A stretch of DNA of 6,063 nucleotides, taken from Odoribacteraceae bacterium (GTDB taxonomy: Bacteria; Bacteroidota; Bacteroidia; Bacteroidales; Marinifilaceae). Shown in pieces: positions 1-5,138 of the stretch (position 1 is its first letter; the number at the start of each line of letters is the position of its first letter). The stretch is taken from positions 1 to 6,063 of the forward strand of contig JAITJA010000106.1 in NCBI GenBank assembly GCA_031279175.1. Direction: 5' to 3'. Under the pieces are notes generated by a model. That model was not told the origin of the DNA. It was given only the letters and a program-made list of their open reading frames with translations, and ran no database searches. The position numbers and the translations under genes are program-made.

Positions 1-528
1 CGCGACGTGCTGATCCGCCGCCGCAACCGGGTGGGGTTCACCGGGGCCGTCGGGCTGAAATTTACCGGGACGAACGGTTTTTCCATGACGCCAATCCTGA
101 CTACCGACACGATCGACACGTGGAACGAGACGGAGACTATCGACCTCGTGAACGATACCGCCCGCTTTAATCCCGGCGCCGGGGAGGAGAAAGGGCCTTT
201 CGTGCTCGCGATGTCCCTCTCCCGGCAAGTGGGCGACAAGGAGCAGCGCGTCATGGTCTTTGGCGACGCCGACTTCATCAGTAACGGGGCAATATCTCCA
301 CCCCGGGGGGTCTATAATATCTCCAATTTCACGACGATCAACGGCATGTTCGACTGGCTTTCTTACGGAGTCGTCCCCGTGGACACGCGCCGCCCGCCTT
401 CCCGTGATAACCGGATCACGCTCGTGAAGGAGTCTATTCCTTACGTGAAGGTCGGCCTGCTGGGGATCTTCCCGACCCTCCTGCTCGCGTGGGGAGTGGT
501 GCTGATCGCGCGCCGGAGAGGGAAATAA
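1..528 (+). CDS. GldG-family ABC-transporter protein, C-terminal part (5' end outside window)
   Basis: The frame is open from base 1 with no convincing start, so this is the last 175 codons of a longer gene. The visible part has a soluble extracytoplasmic portion followed near the C-terminus by one hydrophobic helix (G-L-L-G-I-F-P-T-L-L-L-A-W-G-V-V-L-I-A) and a positive tail R-R-R-G-K, which implies a cytoplasmic end. The segment Q-R-V-M-V-F-G-D-A-D-F-I-S-N-G is the typical C-terminal signature of GldG-like proteins, the auxiliary subunits of ABC-2 type exporters. In non-gliding Bacteroidales these are often fused to the permease. The early part (T-T-D-T-I-D-T-W-N-E) also fits that family. 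The transported substrate cannot be told from this fragment. The stop TAA lies 87 bp before the peroxidase start, so co-transcription with it is possible, but a possible promoter lies in between. The family call is by recognition of motifs and has not been checked by a search. Confidence 0.75.
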   Translation, partial: RDVLIRRRNRVGFTGAVGLKFTGTNGFSMTPILTTDTIDTWNETETIDLVNDTARFNPGAGEEKGPFVLAMSLSRQVGDKEQRVMVFGDADFISNGAISPPRGVYNISNFTTINGMFDWLSYGVVPVDTRRPPSRDNRITLVKESIPYVKVGLLGIFPTLLLAWGVVLIARRRGK

Positions 529-584
529 GTGACCCGCGGGGGAAAATTTCCGGGAGGATCAGGTGAAAATCACGCTACTTGTAC

Positions 585-592
585 TACTTTTG
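585..592 (+). promoter_or_regulatory. Candidate Bacteroidota -7 promoter element (TAnnTTTG) before the peroxidase gene
   Basis: TACTTTTG matches the Bacteroidota -7 consensus TAnnTTTG at every fixed position and sits 23 bp before the ATG at 616. A transcript starting just downstream would have a leader of roughly 15-20 bases. I do not see a good TTTG -33 element at the expected 19-21 bp spacing, so the support is one half-site. It agrees with choosing ATG 616 rather than the upstream GTG at 529. Confidence 0.4.
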
Positions 593-615
593 GCCGGCTA
601 TTAAAAGATTACGAT

Positions 616-1161
616 ATGAAAGGAACGCTAATTTTACTCGCGCTTTTGACAATCGTCCTGTCGACTGCCGGCGCGCATCGAAAATTCCACGACTTCACGG
701 TGACAACAATCGACGGGAAGGAGTTCCCCCTGTCGCTATTGAAGGGGAAGAAAATACTGGTGGTGAACGTGGCCTCGAGGTGTGGCCTCACGCCGCAGTA
801 TAAACAATTGCAGGAGTTACACGAAAAGTATGGCAAGGAGGGAAAATTCACGGTGATCGCTTTCCCCGCGAATAATTTCGGGCAACAAGAACCGGGAACG
901 AACGAGGAGATCCGGGAGTTCTGTACCTCCAGGTACGCCGTGACCTTCCCGCTGATGGCCAAGATCTCGGTGAAGGGCGACGATATGGCCGACCTCTACC
1001 GGTGGCTGACAAGCAAGGAGGAGAACGGGGAAAGGGACGCCGCGGTGACGTGGAACTTCCAGAAGTTCCTGGTCGACGAGGAGGGGAACTGGGTGGATTC
1101 CGTGGAGCCAAGAACGCTGCCAACAGACGAGAGAATCATCTCGTGGATCGAGGGAAGATGA
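616..1161 (+). CDS. gpx: Exported glutathione peroxidase-family thiol peroxidase
   Basis: A 181-aa protein that should reduce hydroperoxides outside the cytoplasm. Residues 1-20 form a signal peptide (M-K-G-T, a long Leu/Ile/Val core, then S-T-A-G-A before H21). The peroxidatic cysteine is C56 in N-V-A-S-R-C-G-L-T-P-Q-Y. The rest of the family's catalytic tetrad is present as Q91 (in F-G-Q-Q-E-P-G), W146 and N147 (T-W-N-F). C103 in E-F-C-T-S-R-Y lies where BtuE-type enzymes carry a second cysteine and is the likely resolving residue. The middle cysteine seen in many relatives (F-P-C-N-Q-F) is replaced by Ala here (F-P-A-N-N-F). As in other bacterial Cys-type members, thioredoxin-like proteins are a more likely reductant than glutathione; this is inferred. 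ATG 616 is preferred over GTG 529 because it begins exactly at the signal peptide. Its stop overlaps the next gene's ATG, which suggests translational coupling. Confidence 0.93.
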   Translation: MKGTLILLALLTIVLSTAGAHRKFHDFTVTTIDGKEFPLSLLKGKKILVVNVASRCGLTPQYKQLQELHEKYGKEGKFTVIAFPANNFGQQEPGTNEEIREFCTSRYAVTFPLMAKISVKGDDMADLYRWLTSKEENGERDAAVTWNFQKFLVDEEGNWVDSVEPRTLPTDERIISWIEGR

Positions 1162-1778
1162 AAAGGTACGCGCTCGCGACGATGATGCTCGCCGGGATGC
1201 TCGCGGTGACCGGGAAGGTGGAGGGGCAGTCCCGTTATATTCCCGTTGAACGTTACGTGATGGCCGAGCACGCGCTCCCCGTGATGGCCGTGAAAACGAA
1301 CCTGCTGCATGACGCGCTCTTCCTCGCCCCCTCTCTCGGCATGGAGATCGGGCTGGGAAGACGCTCGTCGCTTGACATCGCCGGGGCGTATGGCGCGGAC
1401 AATAGCGGGGAAAAGTTTTTTACTCACGCGCTCGCCCGCGTGGAGTTCCGCGGGTGGATCCGGGAGCGCTTCCATGGCCATTTCCTGGGCGCTCAACTTC
1501 TCTTCGGGAAGTACAATGTCGGCGGTCGCGAGTTGCTTTCGCTCTTCAATAAAGAGTTTCGCTACGATGGCGTCGCGTGGGGCGCTTCGCTCTCTTACGG
1601 TTATCACCTTGTCATCGGGCAACGGTGGGGGATAGAGTTTAGCGCGAGCGGCGGCGCGCTCTTGTTCGATTACGACGAGTTTGCACCGGACGCTCCCGGT
1701 GAGCTCCTCGACGATTACAAGAAGTTGTATAGCGGGCTGACCGGCGCGCGCGTCGCTCTCGTGTTCATTATTAATTAG
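1158..1778 (+). CDS. DUF3575 family protein, probable outer-membrane or fimbriae-associated
   Basis: A 206-aa protein starting at the ATG that overlaps the peroxidase stop by four bases (ATGA). It has a signal peptide (M-K-R-Y, hydrophobic residues to about 18, then G-K-V-E-G-Q). The body matches the DUF3575 family by eye: A-V-K-T-N-L-L-H-D-A near residue 47, L-G-M-E-I-G-L-G-R-R-S-S-L-D, E-R-F-H-G-H-F-L-G-A, G-K-Y-N-V-G-G, Y-D-G-V-A-W-G-A-S-L-S-Y-G-Y and a hydrophobic end V-A-L-V-F-I-I-N. Alternating hydrophobic beta strands and the terminal aromatic/hydrophobic strands suggest a small beta-barrel. DUF3575 proteins commonly sit next to DUF3868 and fimbrillin genes in Bacteroidales, and a DUF3868 gene does follow here after 6 bp. 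The biochemical function is unknown. The domain assignment is from memory of the family pattern. A longer frame starting upstream at GTG/ATG codons inside the peroxidase gene is not credible because it lacks a signal peptide. Confidence 0.85.
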   Translation: MKRYALATMMLAGMLAVTGKVEGQSRYIPVERYVMAEHALPVMAVKTNLLHDALFLAPSLGMEIGLGRRSSLDIAGAYGADNSGEKFFTHALARVEFRGWIRERFHGHFLGAQLLFGKYNVGGRELLSLFNKEFRYDGVAWGASLSYGYHLVIGQRWGIEFSASGGALLFDYDEFAPDAPGELLDDYKKLYSGLTGARVALVFIIN

Positions 1779-1784
1779 TCGGTG

Positions 1785-2969
1785 ATGAGAAGATTTGTAT
1801 TCATGCTTGCACTCTCGATGCTCGTCGCGACGGGAGTGGTGGCGCGCGAACCCAAGGTGGTGATCTCGCGCCTTTCTGTCGAGAGAACCGGGGAAAAGGT
1901 GACTGTCTCGTTCCGGGTGAATACCGCGCGGAAACTCGGGAAGGAGACGCGCGTGTTCGTGATCGAACCGGTGTTGCAGGATGACCAGAACAAGTGGTCG
2001 CTCCCGCCCGTCATCATCCGGAAGAAGGATACGCGCGCCGCCAGGGGCGAGGAAGGGAAAACACGGGCTTTACGCGTGGTCGCGGGCGACGAGGCGGATT
2101 ATTCCGCGATAATCCCTTTCAGGCAATGGATGGACGGGGCGAAATTAGTGCTGGAAAAGGTAAACGCCGGGTGGAATGACGAGATGGAGGTGAAGTATGT
2201 CACGGTGATCGAATCGCTCTCCCTCGCCGAGACCTCGACAGGGAAGGGAGTAGGGGAGGGGCTTGCTGTTCCTGCTGTCCCCAAAGCCGTCCATCAGGCC
2301 GTTCCTCCTGTTGTCCCTCCTGCCGTCTCCCCTGTTGTTCCCCAGGCCGTCCCCCCCGTTCCCCCCGTTTCCCAAATCGAGTCCGTGGGCGACAGGTTAT
2401 CGAGAAGCTTCCCCCACGTGCTCCCCATCGGCGGGGAGCGGGAGAGAACCCCTGCCGGTGGCGCGACCATTCGTTTCCGCCAGGGGAGTAGCCGGATCGA
2501 GCCGGAACGGGGCGACAACTGGGAGATGCTTTCCGACCTTCTCTCCACGATACGAACGATCGAGTATTCCGGTGACTGCCGCGTGAAATACATTATCGTG
2601 GAGGGCTTCGCCTCTCCCGAGGGCTCTTACGCGTGGAACAACCTCCTGGCCTGGCAACGCGCGAGCACGGTCAAGGAATATATCTCCCGTCATTCCGGTC
2701 TCCCGTTGGACGCCATTCTTATTCATAACGGCGGGGAGGACTGGACCGGCCTTCGCTCCCTGGTCGAGCAGTCGCGCATGCCCGGTCGCGACGCGGTCTT
2801 GCATGTTATCGACCGCGTTCCCATCTGGGACCCGGTATTACAAGTAGGTCGCGAGAGCGTCTTGAAGAAACTAAACGGGGGAGTCCCGTACCGTTACATG
2901 TTCAAGTATTTTTTCCCGAGGCTACGCCACGCCACTCTCGTCTGGATCTATTACGCGAACGAGAGGTAG
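1785..2969 (+). CDS. DUF3868 protein with OmpA-like C-terminal domain and Val/Pro linker
   Basis: A 394-aa exported protein. The parts in order are a signal peptide (1-20, M-R-R-F to V-V-A), a DUF3868-type beta-rich domain (about 22-145, including F-V-I-E-P-V-L and S-L-P-P-V-I-I), a Val/Pro linker (160-196) and an OmpA-like region (about 226-394). The last region holds I-R-F-R-Q-G-S-S near 229, V-E-G-F-A-S-P-E-G-S-Y-A-W-N-N at 272-286, G-G-E-D-W-T-G-L and the end F-F-P-R-L-R-H-A. The G-F/Y-A-S-P-E-G-S motif is typical of OmpA-like domains in Bacteroidales fimbrial accessory proteins; peptidoglycan or cell-envelope anchoring is inferred from that. There is no lipobox, so it is probably not a lipoprotein. 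A GTG directly before the ATG (1782) gives the same protein plus one residue. It follows the DUF3575 gene by 6 bp and is the last gene of the plus-strand unit. No fimbrillin gene lies downstream, which is unusual for this pair. Confidence 0.85.
   Translation: MRRFVFMLALSMLVATGVVAREPKVVISRLSVERTGEKVTVSFRVNTARKLGKETRVFVIEPVLQDDQNKWSLPPVIIRKKDTRAARGEEGKTRALRVVAGDEADYSAIIPFRQWMDGAKLVLEKVNAGWNDEMEVKYVTVIESLSLAETSTGKGVGEGLAVPAVPKAVHQAVPPVVPPAVSPVVPQAVPPVPPVSQIESVGDRLSRSFPHVLPIGGERERTPAGGATIRFRQGSSRIEPERGDNWEMLSDLLSTIRTIEYSGDCRVKYIIVEGFASPEGSYAWNNLLAWQRASTVKEYISRHSGLPLDAILIHNGGEDWTGLRSLVEQSRMPGRDAVLHVIDRVPIWDPVLQVGRESVLKKLNGGVPYRYMFKYFFPRLRHATLVWIYYANER
2262..2372 (+). repeat. Degenerate Val/Pro-coding repeat tract (interdomain linker)
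   Basis: About 37 codons made almost only of Ala, Val and Pro, with short units of the type A-V-P-P-V-V-P. The DNA shows repeated gtt-cct, gtc-cct, gtc-ccc and gcc-gtt blocks with gradual drift between copies, and C7 and C6 runs at the 3' end. It sits exactly between the two domains of the DUF3868 protein, so it behaves as a flexible or extended spacer. Such tracts expand and contract by slippage, so the length may differ between strains. Confidence 0.75.
2340..2373 (+). repeat. C-rich 34-bp direct repeat, copy 1 (G-quadruplex pattern on minus strand)
   Basis: The C runs are C4, C7, C6 and C3, separated by spacers of 7, 3 and 4 bases. The run and spacer layout, and 29 of 34 positions, match copy 2 at 3263-3296, and 18 consecutive bases (ccgtcccccccgttcccc) are identical. 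The minus strand therefore fits G3+N1-7 four times, the canonical G-quadruplex pattern. This copy lies at the 3' end of the Val/Pro linker and is read as Pro and Val codons. Confidence 0.7.
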
Positions 2970-2996
2970 CCTGTTAATCCCGTGAATATTTATTAT

Positions 2997-3017
2997 CGCG
3001 ATCTGCCCTGGATCGCG
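2997..3017. terminator. Inverted repeat in the convergent gap, possible bidirectional terminator
   Basis: CGCGATC (2997-3003) and GATCGCG (3011-3017) form a perfect 7-bp stem with a 7-base loop. It lies between the stop of the DUF3868 gene at 2969 and directly against the stop of the MBL-fold gene at 3018, which is where a shared terminator would be expected. Neither side has a clean T tract (the left flank is merely AT-rich), so termination efficiency is doubtful. Confidence 0.35.
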
Positions 3018-3902
3018 TCATTCCTGGTGAGTCGCTGGGAGAAACCGGTAGCTGCCGGGAGAGACCTCCTCTATTCTGCCGATACCGGGATACGCGACGT
3101 GCATCCCGGCGACAAGGAGACGTTCGCGAGAGACAAACGAAAGAATCTCCTCGCGGCTGGTCACGGCGCGGGCAGGATCCACGTCATACGTGACGGCCAC
3201 CCCGGGGTAAGGCATCTGGATCGCCATCGCGTGCGTGAGATCACCCCATACCAGGAGGCGTTCCCCGTACCGTCCCCCCCGTCCCCCCCGTTCCCCGTCG
3301 GATTCCAGCAAATAAGTAGAGTGGCCCGGCGTGTGACCGAAAGCGGAGATAGCGCGAATGCCGGGGAGTAACGGGACGCCCCCCTCGGCCGCCCCTGTCG
3401 GCTCGAAGAGATGGAGTTGCTCGCGATACGCCTCGATAACCCTGGCGGCATTCCCGGGTAATCGCGTCCAGTAATCGCGTTCCTGCAGGGAGAGATAGAC
3501 GCGCGCGTTGGGGAAAGCCCGTTGCCCGTCGCGGAACATGCCGCCGATATGATCCCCGTGCATGTGCGTGAGTAGCACGACGTCAATCTCGAGCGGCGAG
3601 ACGCCGAGCGCTTGCAGGTGATCGAACAGGCGATTCCCCAGGCCGGTATCAATCAAGACGAGCATGTCGCCCGACCGCGCGAGGAAAGCATTAATCGCGT
3701 TAGGGAACGCTCCACCGGGGATCAGTTCCAGCATCTTGGGCGTTGCCCCGACGAGAATTGCGGCGCGTCCCTCTTGCTGTCCCTCGGAGAGGAGCGTCAC
3801 TTCCCATTTCCCGACGGTAAGCGTGAAAGTATTTTTATCTTCCCGCGCGAGCAGGCCCGGCGCGAGGATCGCGATCAGAAGAGCGGTGAAAAGATATTTC
3901 AT
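3018..3902 (-). CDS. Exported metallo-beta-lactamase-fold hydrolase
   Basis: A 294-aa protein with a signal peptide (1-19, M-K-Y-L-F then a hydrophobic core ending G-L-L-A). The dinuclear metal site of the MBL superfamily is complete: H113-M-H115-G-D117-H118 in L-L-T-H-M-H-G-D-H-I-G-G, H194 in G-H-T-P-G-H-S, D221 in W-G-D, and H268 in G-M-H-V. The preceding L-I-D-T-G-L-G is the usual strand before the HxHxDH motif. The overall layout resembles the methyl parathion hydrolase and lactonase-like branch of exported MBL proteins. The substrate cannot be deduced; an ester or lactone is possible. A Gly/Arg-rich insertion of about 10 residues (about 204-213) just before the R-L-L-V-W-G-D strand is encoded by the C-rich repeat copy 2 and looks like a local slippage expansion. 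It is the last gene of the minus-strand run, 15 bp after the YbaK-type gene, and probably co-transcribed with it. Confidence 0.9.
   Translation of the reverse strand: MKYLFTALLIAILAPGLLAREDKNTFTLTVGKWEVTLLSEGQQEGRAAILVGATPKMLELIPGGAFPNAINAFLARSGDMLVLIDTGLGNRLFDHLQALGVSPLEIDVVLLTHMHGDHIGGMFRDGQRAFPNARVYLSLQERDYWTRLPGNAARVIEAYREQLHLFEPTGAAEGGVPLLPGIRAISAFGHTPGHSTYLLESDGERGGRGGRYGERLLVWGDLTHAMAIQMPYPGVAVTYDVDPARAVTSREEILSFVSRERLLVAGMHVAYPGIGRIEEVSPGSYRFLPATHQE
3263..3296 (-). repeat. C-rich 34-bp direct repeat, copy 2 (G-quadruplex pattern on minus strand)
   Basis: The C runs are C4, C7, C7 and C4, separated by spacers of 7, 2 and 3 bases, including two tandem copies of gtccccccc (3272-3289). 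It matches copy 1 at 2340-2373 at 29 of 34 positions in the same orientation. Here the coding strand is the G-rich one, so the mRNA of the MBL-fold gene itself would carry the G-quadruplex motif. It is read as Gly, Glu and Arg codons (G-E-R-G-G-R-G-G-R-Y-G-E-R). The C7 runs are prone to frameshift by slippage. Confidence 0.7.
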
Positions 3903-3917
3903 GGTCAGTTATTTTAG

Positions 3918-4403
3918 TTACGCGTTAATTAAACCGGCGACCATCGCGCCCGTGACGCGGATCAGGTCATCGGGATTCACGCGGAGTTGCAACCCGCGGA
4001 CGCCAGCGCTGACAAAAATCGCGTCAAACTGCCTGCACGACGGGTCAATCCATGTCGGCAGGCGTTTTTTCATCCCGACGGGCGAGCAGCCGCCCCGGAC
4101 ATACCCGGTAGCGGGAAGGAGTTCCTTCACCGGGAGCATCTCTACTTTTTTGTTGCCCGACGCTTTCGCCGCGGCTTTCAGGTCGACCTCCGCGTCGCCC
4201 GGTATCACGCACGCGAACAGGCCGTTCTTCTCCCCGCGGAGCACCAGCGTCTTGAATACCCTCCGGGGGGCCTCGCCCAGCTCTCTCGCCACGCGCGTCG
4301 CCGCGAGATCGTTCTCGTCTACCTCGTACGGGACGAGCGCGTACTCCACGCCTGCCCGGTCGAGCAAGCGCGCGGCGTTCGTTTTTTCTACTTTAGCTTT
4401 CAC
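3918..4403 (-). CDS. ybaK: YbaK/EbsC-type Cys-tRNA(Pro) deacylase
   Basis: A cytoplasmic trans-editing enzyme that hydrolyses Cys-tRNA(Pro) mischarged by prolyl-tRNA synthetase. From the GTG at 4403 it is 161 aa, close to the roughly 159 aa of E. coli YbaK. Its parts are K-T-N-A-A-R-L-L-D at the start, K51 in V-F-K-T-L-V (equivalent to the essential Lys46 of E. coli YbaK), V-D-L-K-A-A-A-K-A then K-K-V-E-M, and the signature G-Y-V-R-G-G-C-S-P-V-G-M-K-K-R-L-P-T at 100-117. An alternative ATG at 4451 would add 16 residues and overlap the nitroreductase stop (ATGA). Those residues have no counterpart in the family and their DNA is a terminator hairpin, so GTG 4403 is preferred. The ATG start cannot be excluded, since ATGA overlaps are frequent in this window. 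No clear promoter of its own is visible, so expression may depend on read-through from the nitroreductase gene. Confidence 0.9.
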   Translation of the reverse strand: MKAKVEKTNAARLLDRAGVEYALVPYEVDENDLAATRVARELGEAPRRVFKTLVLRGEKNGLFACVIPGDAEVDLKAAAKASGNKKVEMLPVKELLPATGYVRGGCSPVGMKKRLPTWIDPSCRQFDAIFVSAGVRGLQLRVNPDDLIRVTGAMVAGLINA

Positions 4404-4410
4404 GGTAGGA

Positions 4411-4442
4411 GATATAAAGAGAGGCGCCGTCGAGCGCCTCTC
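4411..4442 (-). terminator. Intrinsic terminator after the nitroreductase gene
   Basis: On the minus strand a perfect 9-bp GC-rich stem (GAGAGGCGC / GCGCCTCTC, arms at 4434-4442 and 4419-4427) with a 6-base loop is followed at once by TTTATATC. It begins 5 bases after the nitroreductase TGA (4450-4448), the normal place for a Rho-independent terminator. The tail has only three consecutive T, so it may be leaky and allow partial read-through into the deacylase gene. Confidence 0.7.
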
Positions 4443-4447
4443 ATCAT

Positions 4448-5047
4448 TCATTGCAGGTAACCGACGGGGTGAACGAGCGTCACCTCCTGTTTCTCGGCCA
4501 GCTTCAGCGCCTGTGACAACTCTTTCCCGTTATACGACCCGCGCGCCACCGTCCCCAGCCCGGCGGAAGCGGCGTAGAGGTAGATGTTCTGCGAGATATA
4601 ACCGGAATCGAGGTAGGCATACTTCGTCGAGGACTTGCCGTTATCGGCCACGATGACGATATTAACGGCGGCCTTGCTCGTGATATTGGCCTGCCCGAGT
4701 GCAGCGGAGAAATCCCCCCGGGCGACAAACTTCAAGACGTTCTGCCGGGCGTCGTGGAAGTAGGCCTTGTCGTCGATCACCACGTAGAGCTCCTGTTCTT
4801 GCTTGTTACTGGCCGTGGGGGCGGTGCGTTTATCCGTCCGGTTAAACCCGTTAGCGGCCCAGAGCAGGTCGGAGAGCGTCTGTAGTGGCATCTCTTTTTT
4901 CACGAACGTCCGTTCGGAGCGTCGTTCATTCAGTGTCTCCATGAGGGCTTTGCCCCCGGAGCGCGTGGGAGAGGGCAACTGGATGTCTTGCGCTTGCAGG
5001 GAGCAGGCAAGTCCGGTAAGAGCGAGTAATAAATAGGTCTTTTTCAT
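4448..5047 (-). CDS. Exported SagB-like nitroreductase family oxidoreductase
   Basis: A 199-aa FMN-dependent nitroreductase-fold protein. Residues 1-19 are a signal peptide (M-K-K-T-Y, a Leu-rich core, cleavage at L-Q-A before Q20). C15 is not in a proper lipobox, so secretion by signal peptidase I is likely. Family marks are E41-R-R-S-E-R-T-F (flavin phosphate contact region), L-L-W-A-A-N-G-F-N-R then R74-T-A-P-T-A-S, the helix S-Q-N-I-Y-L-Y-A-A-S-A-G-L-G-T (152-166), and the ending H-P-V-G-Y. This spacing is that of the SagB/ThcOx-type dehydrogenase subgroup. The natural substrate is unknown; there are no thiazole/oxazole-peptide genes around it, so a RiPP role is unlikely. It has its own terminator and possibly its own promoter in the 91-bp gap after the sigma factor gene. 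Confidence 0.9.
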   Translation of the reverse strand: MKKTYLLLALTGLACSLQAQDIQLPSPTRSGGKALMETLNERRSERTFVKKEMPLQTLSDLLWAANGFNRTDKRTAPTASNKQEQELYVVIDDKAYFHDARQNVLKFVARGDFSAALGQANITSKAAVNIVIVADNGKSSTKYAYLDSGYISQNIYLYAASAGLGTVARGSYNGKELSQALKLAEKQEVTLVHPVGYLQ

Positions 5048-5080
5048 GGTGAGATAAATTTAAGTGTTATGGAACCTTCG

Positions 5081-5088
5081 CGAATATA
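5081..5088 (-). promoter_or_regulatory. Weak candidate -7 element upstream of the nitroreductase gene
   Basis: On the minus strand TATATTCG matches TAnnTTTG except for one T-to-C change. It lies 33 bp before the nitroreductase ATG, in the gap between the sigma factor stop (5139) and that ATG. No convincing TTTG lies 19-21 bp upstream. The same gap also holds short CGCG-rich inverted repeats right after the sigma factor stop, without a T tract. Confidence 0.3.
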
Positions 5089-5138
5089 CAGGATCGTGGC
5101 GTCACTTGTACCATCGTCGCGGGATTTCTACGCGATCG

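Noticed and set aside
529..560. Palindromic stretches (cccgcggg, ggaaaatttcc) after the GldG-family gene considered as a terminator
   Set aside because: They are separate short palindromes without a loop-stem arrangement or a T tract.
529..615. GTG start at 529 extending the peroxidase by 29 residues
   Set aside because: The extension is not conserved-looking, is hydrophilic and would bury the signal peptide internally. The TAnnTTTG element also lies inside it.
1002..1157. Upstream start for the DUF3575 protein inside the peroxidase gene
   Set aside because: It would place 52 charged Gly/Arg-rich residues before an obvious signal peptide; the ATG at 1158 with the ATGA overlap is far better.
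996..1622. A 208-codon open frame on the minus strand opposite the peroxidase and DUF3575 genes
   Set aside because: Composition is dominated by His, Arg, Glu and Pro with no family motif, and both plus-strand genes have clear signal peptides and domain signatures.
2397..2804. Minus-strand 135-codon frame opposite the OmpA-like domain
   Set aside because: No recognisable motif, and fully inside a well-supported gene; a coding shadow.
3664..4656. A 330-codon open frame on the plus strand across the MBL, YbaK and nitroreductase genes
   Set aside because: The translation is Arg/Ser/Pro-rich without domain motifs, and it runs antisense through three well-recognised genes. Long antisense frames are expected in GC-rich DNA.
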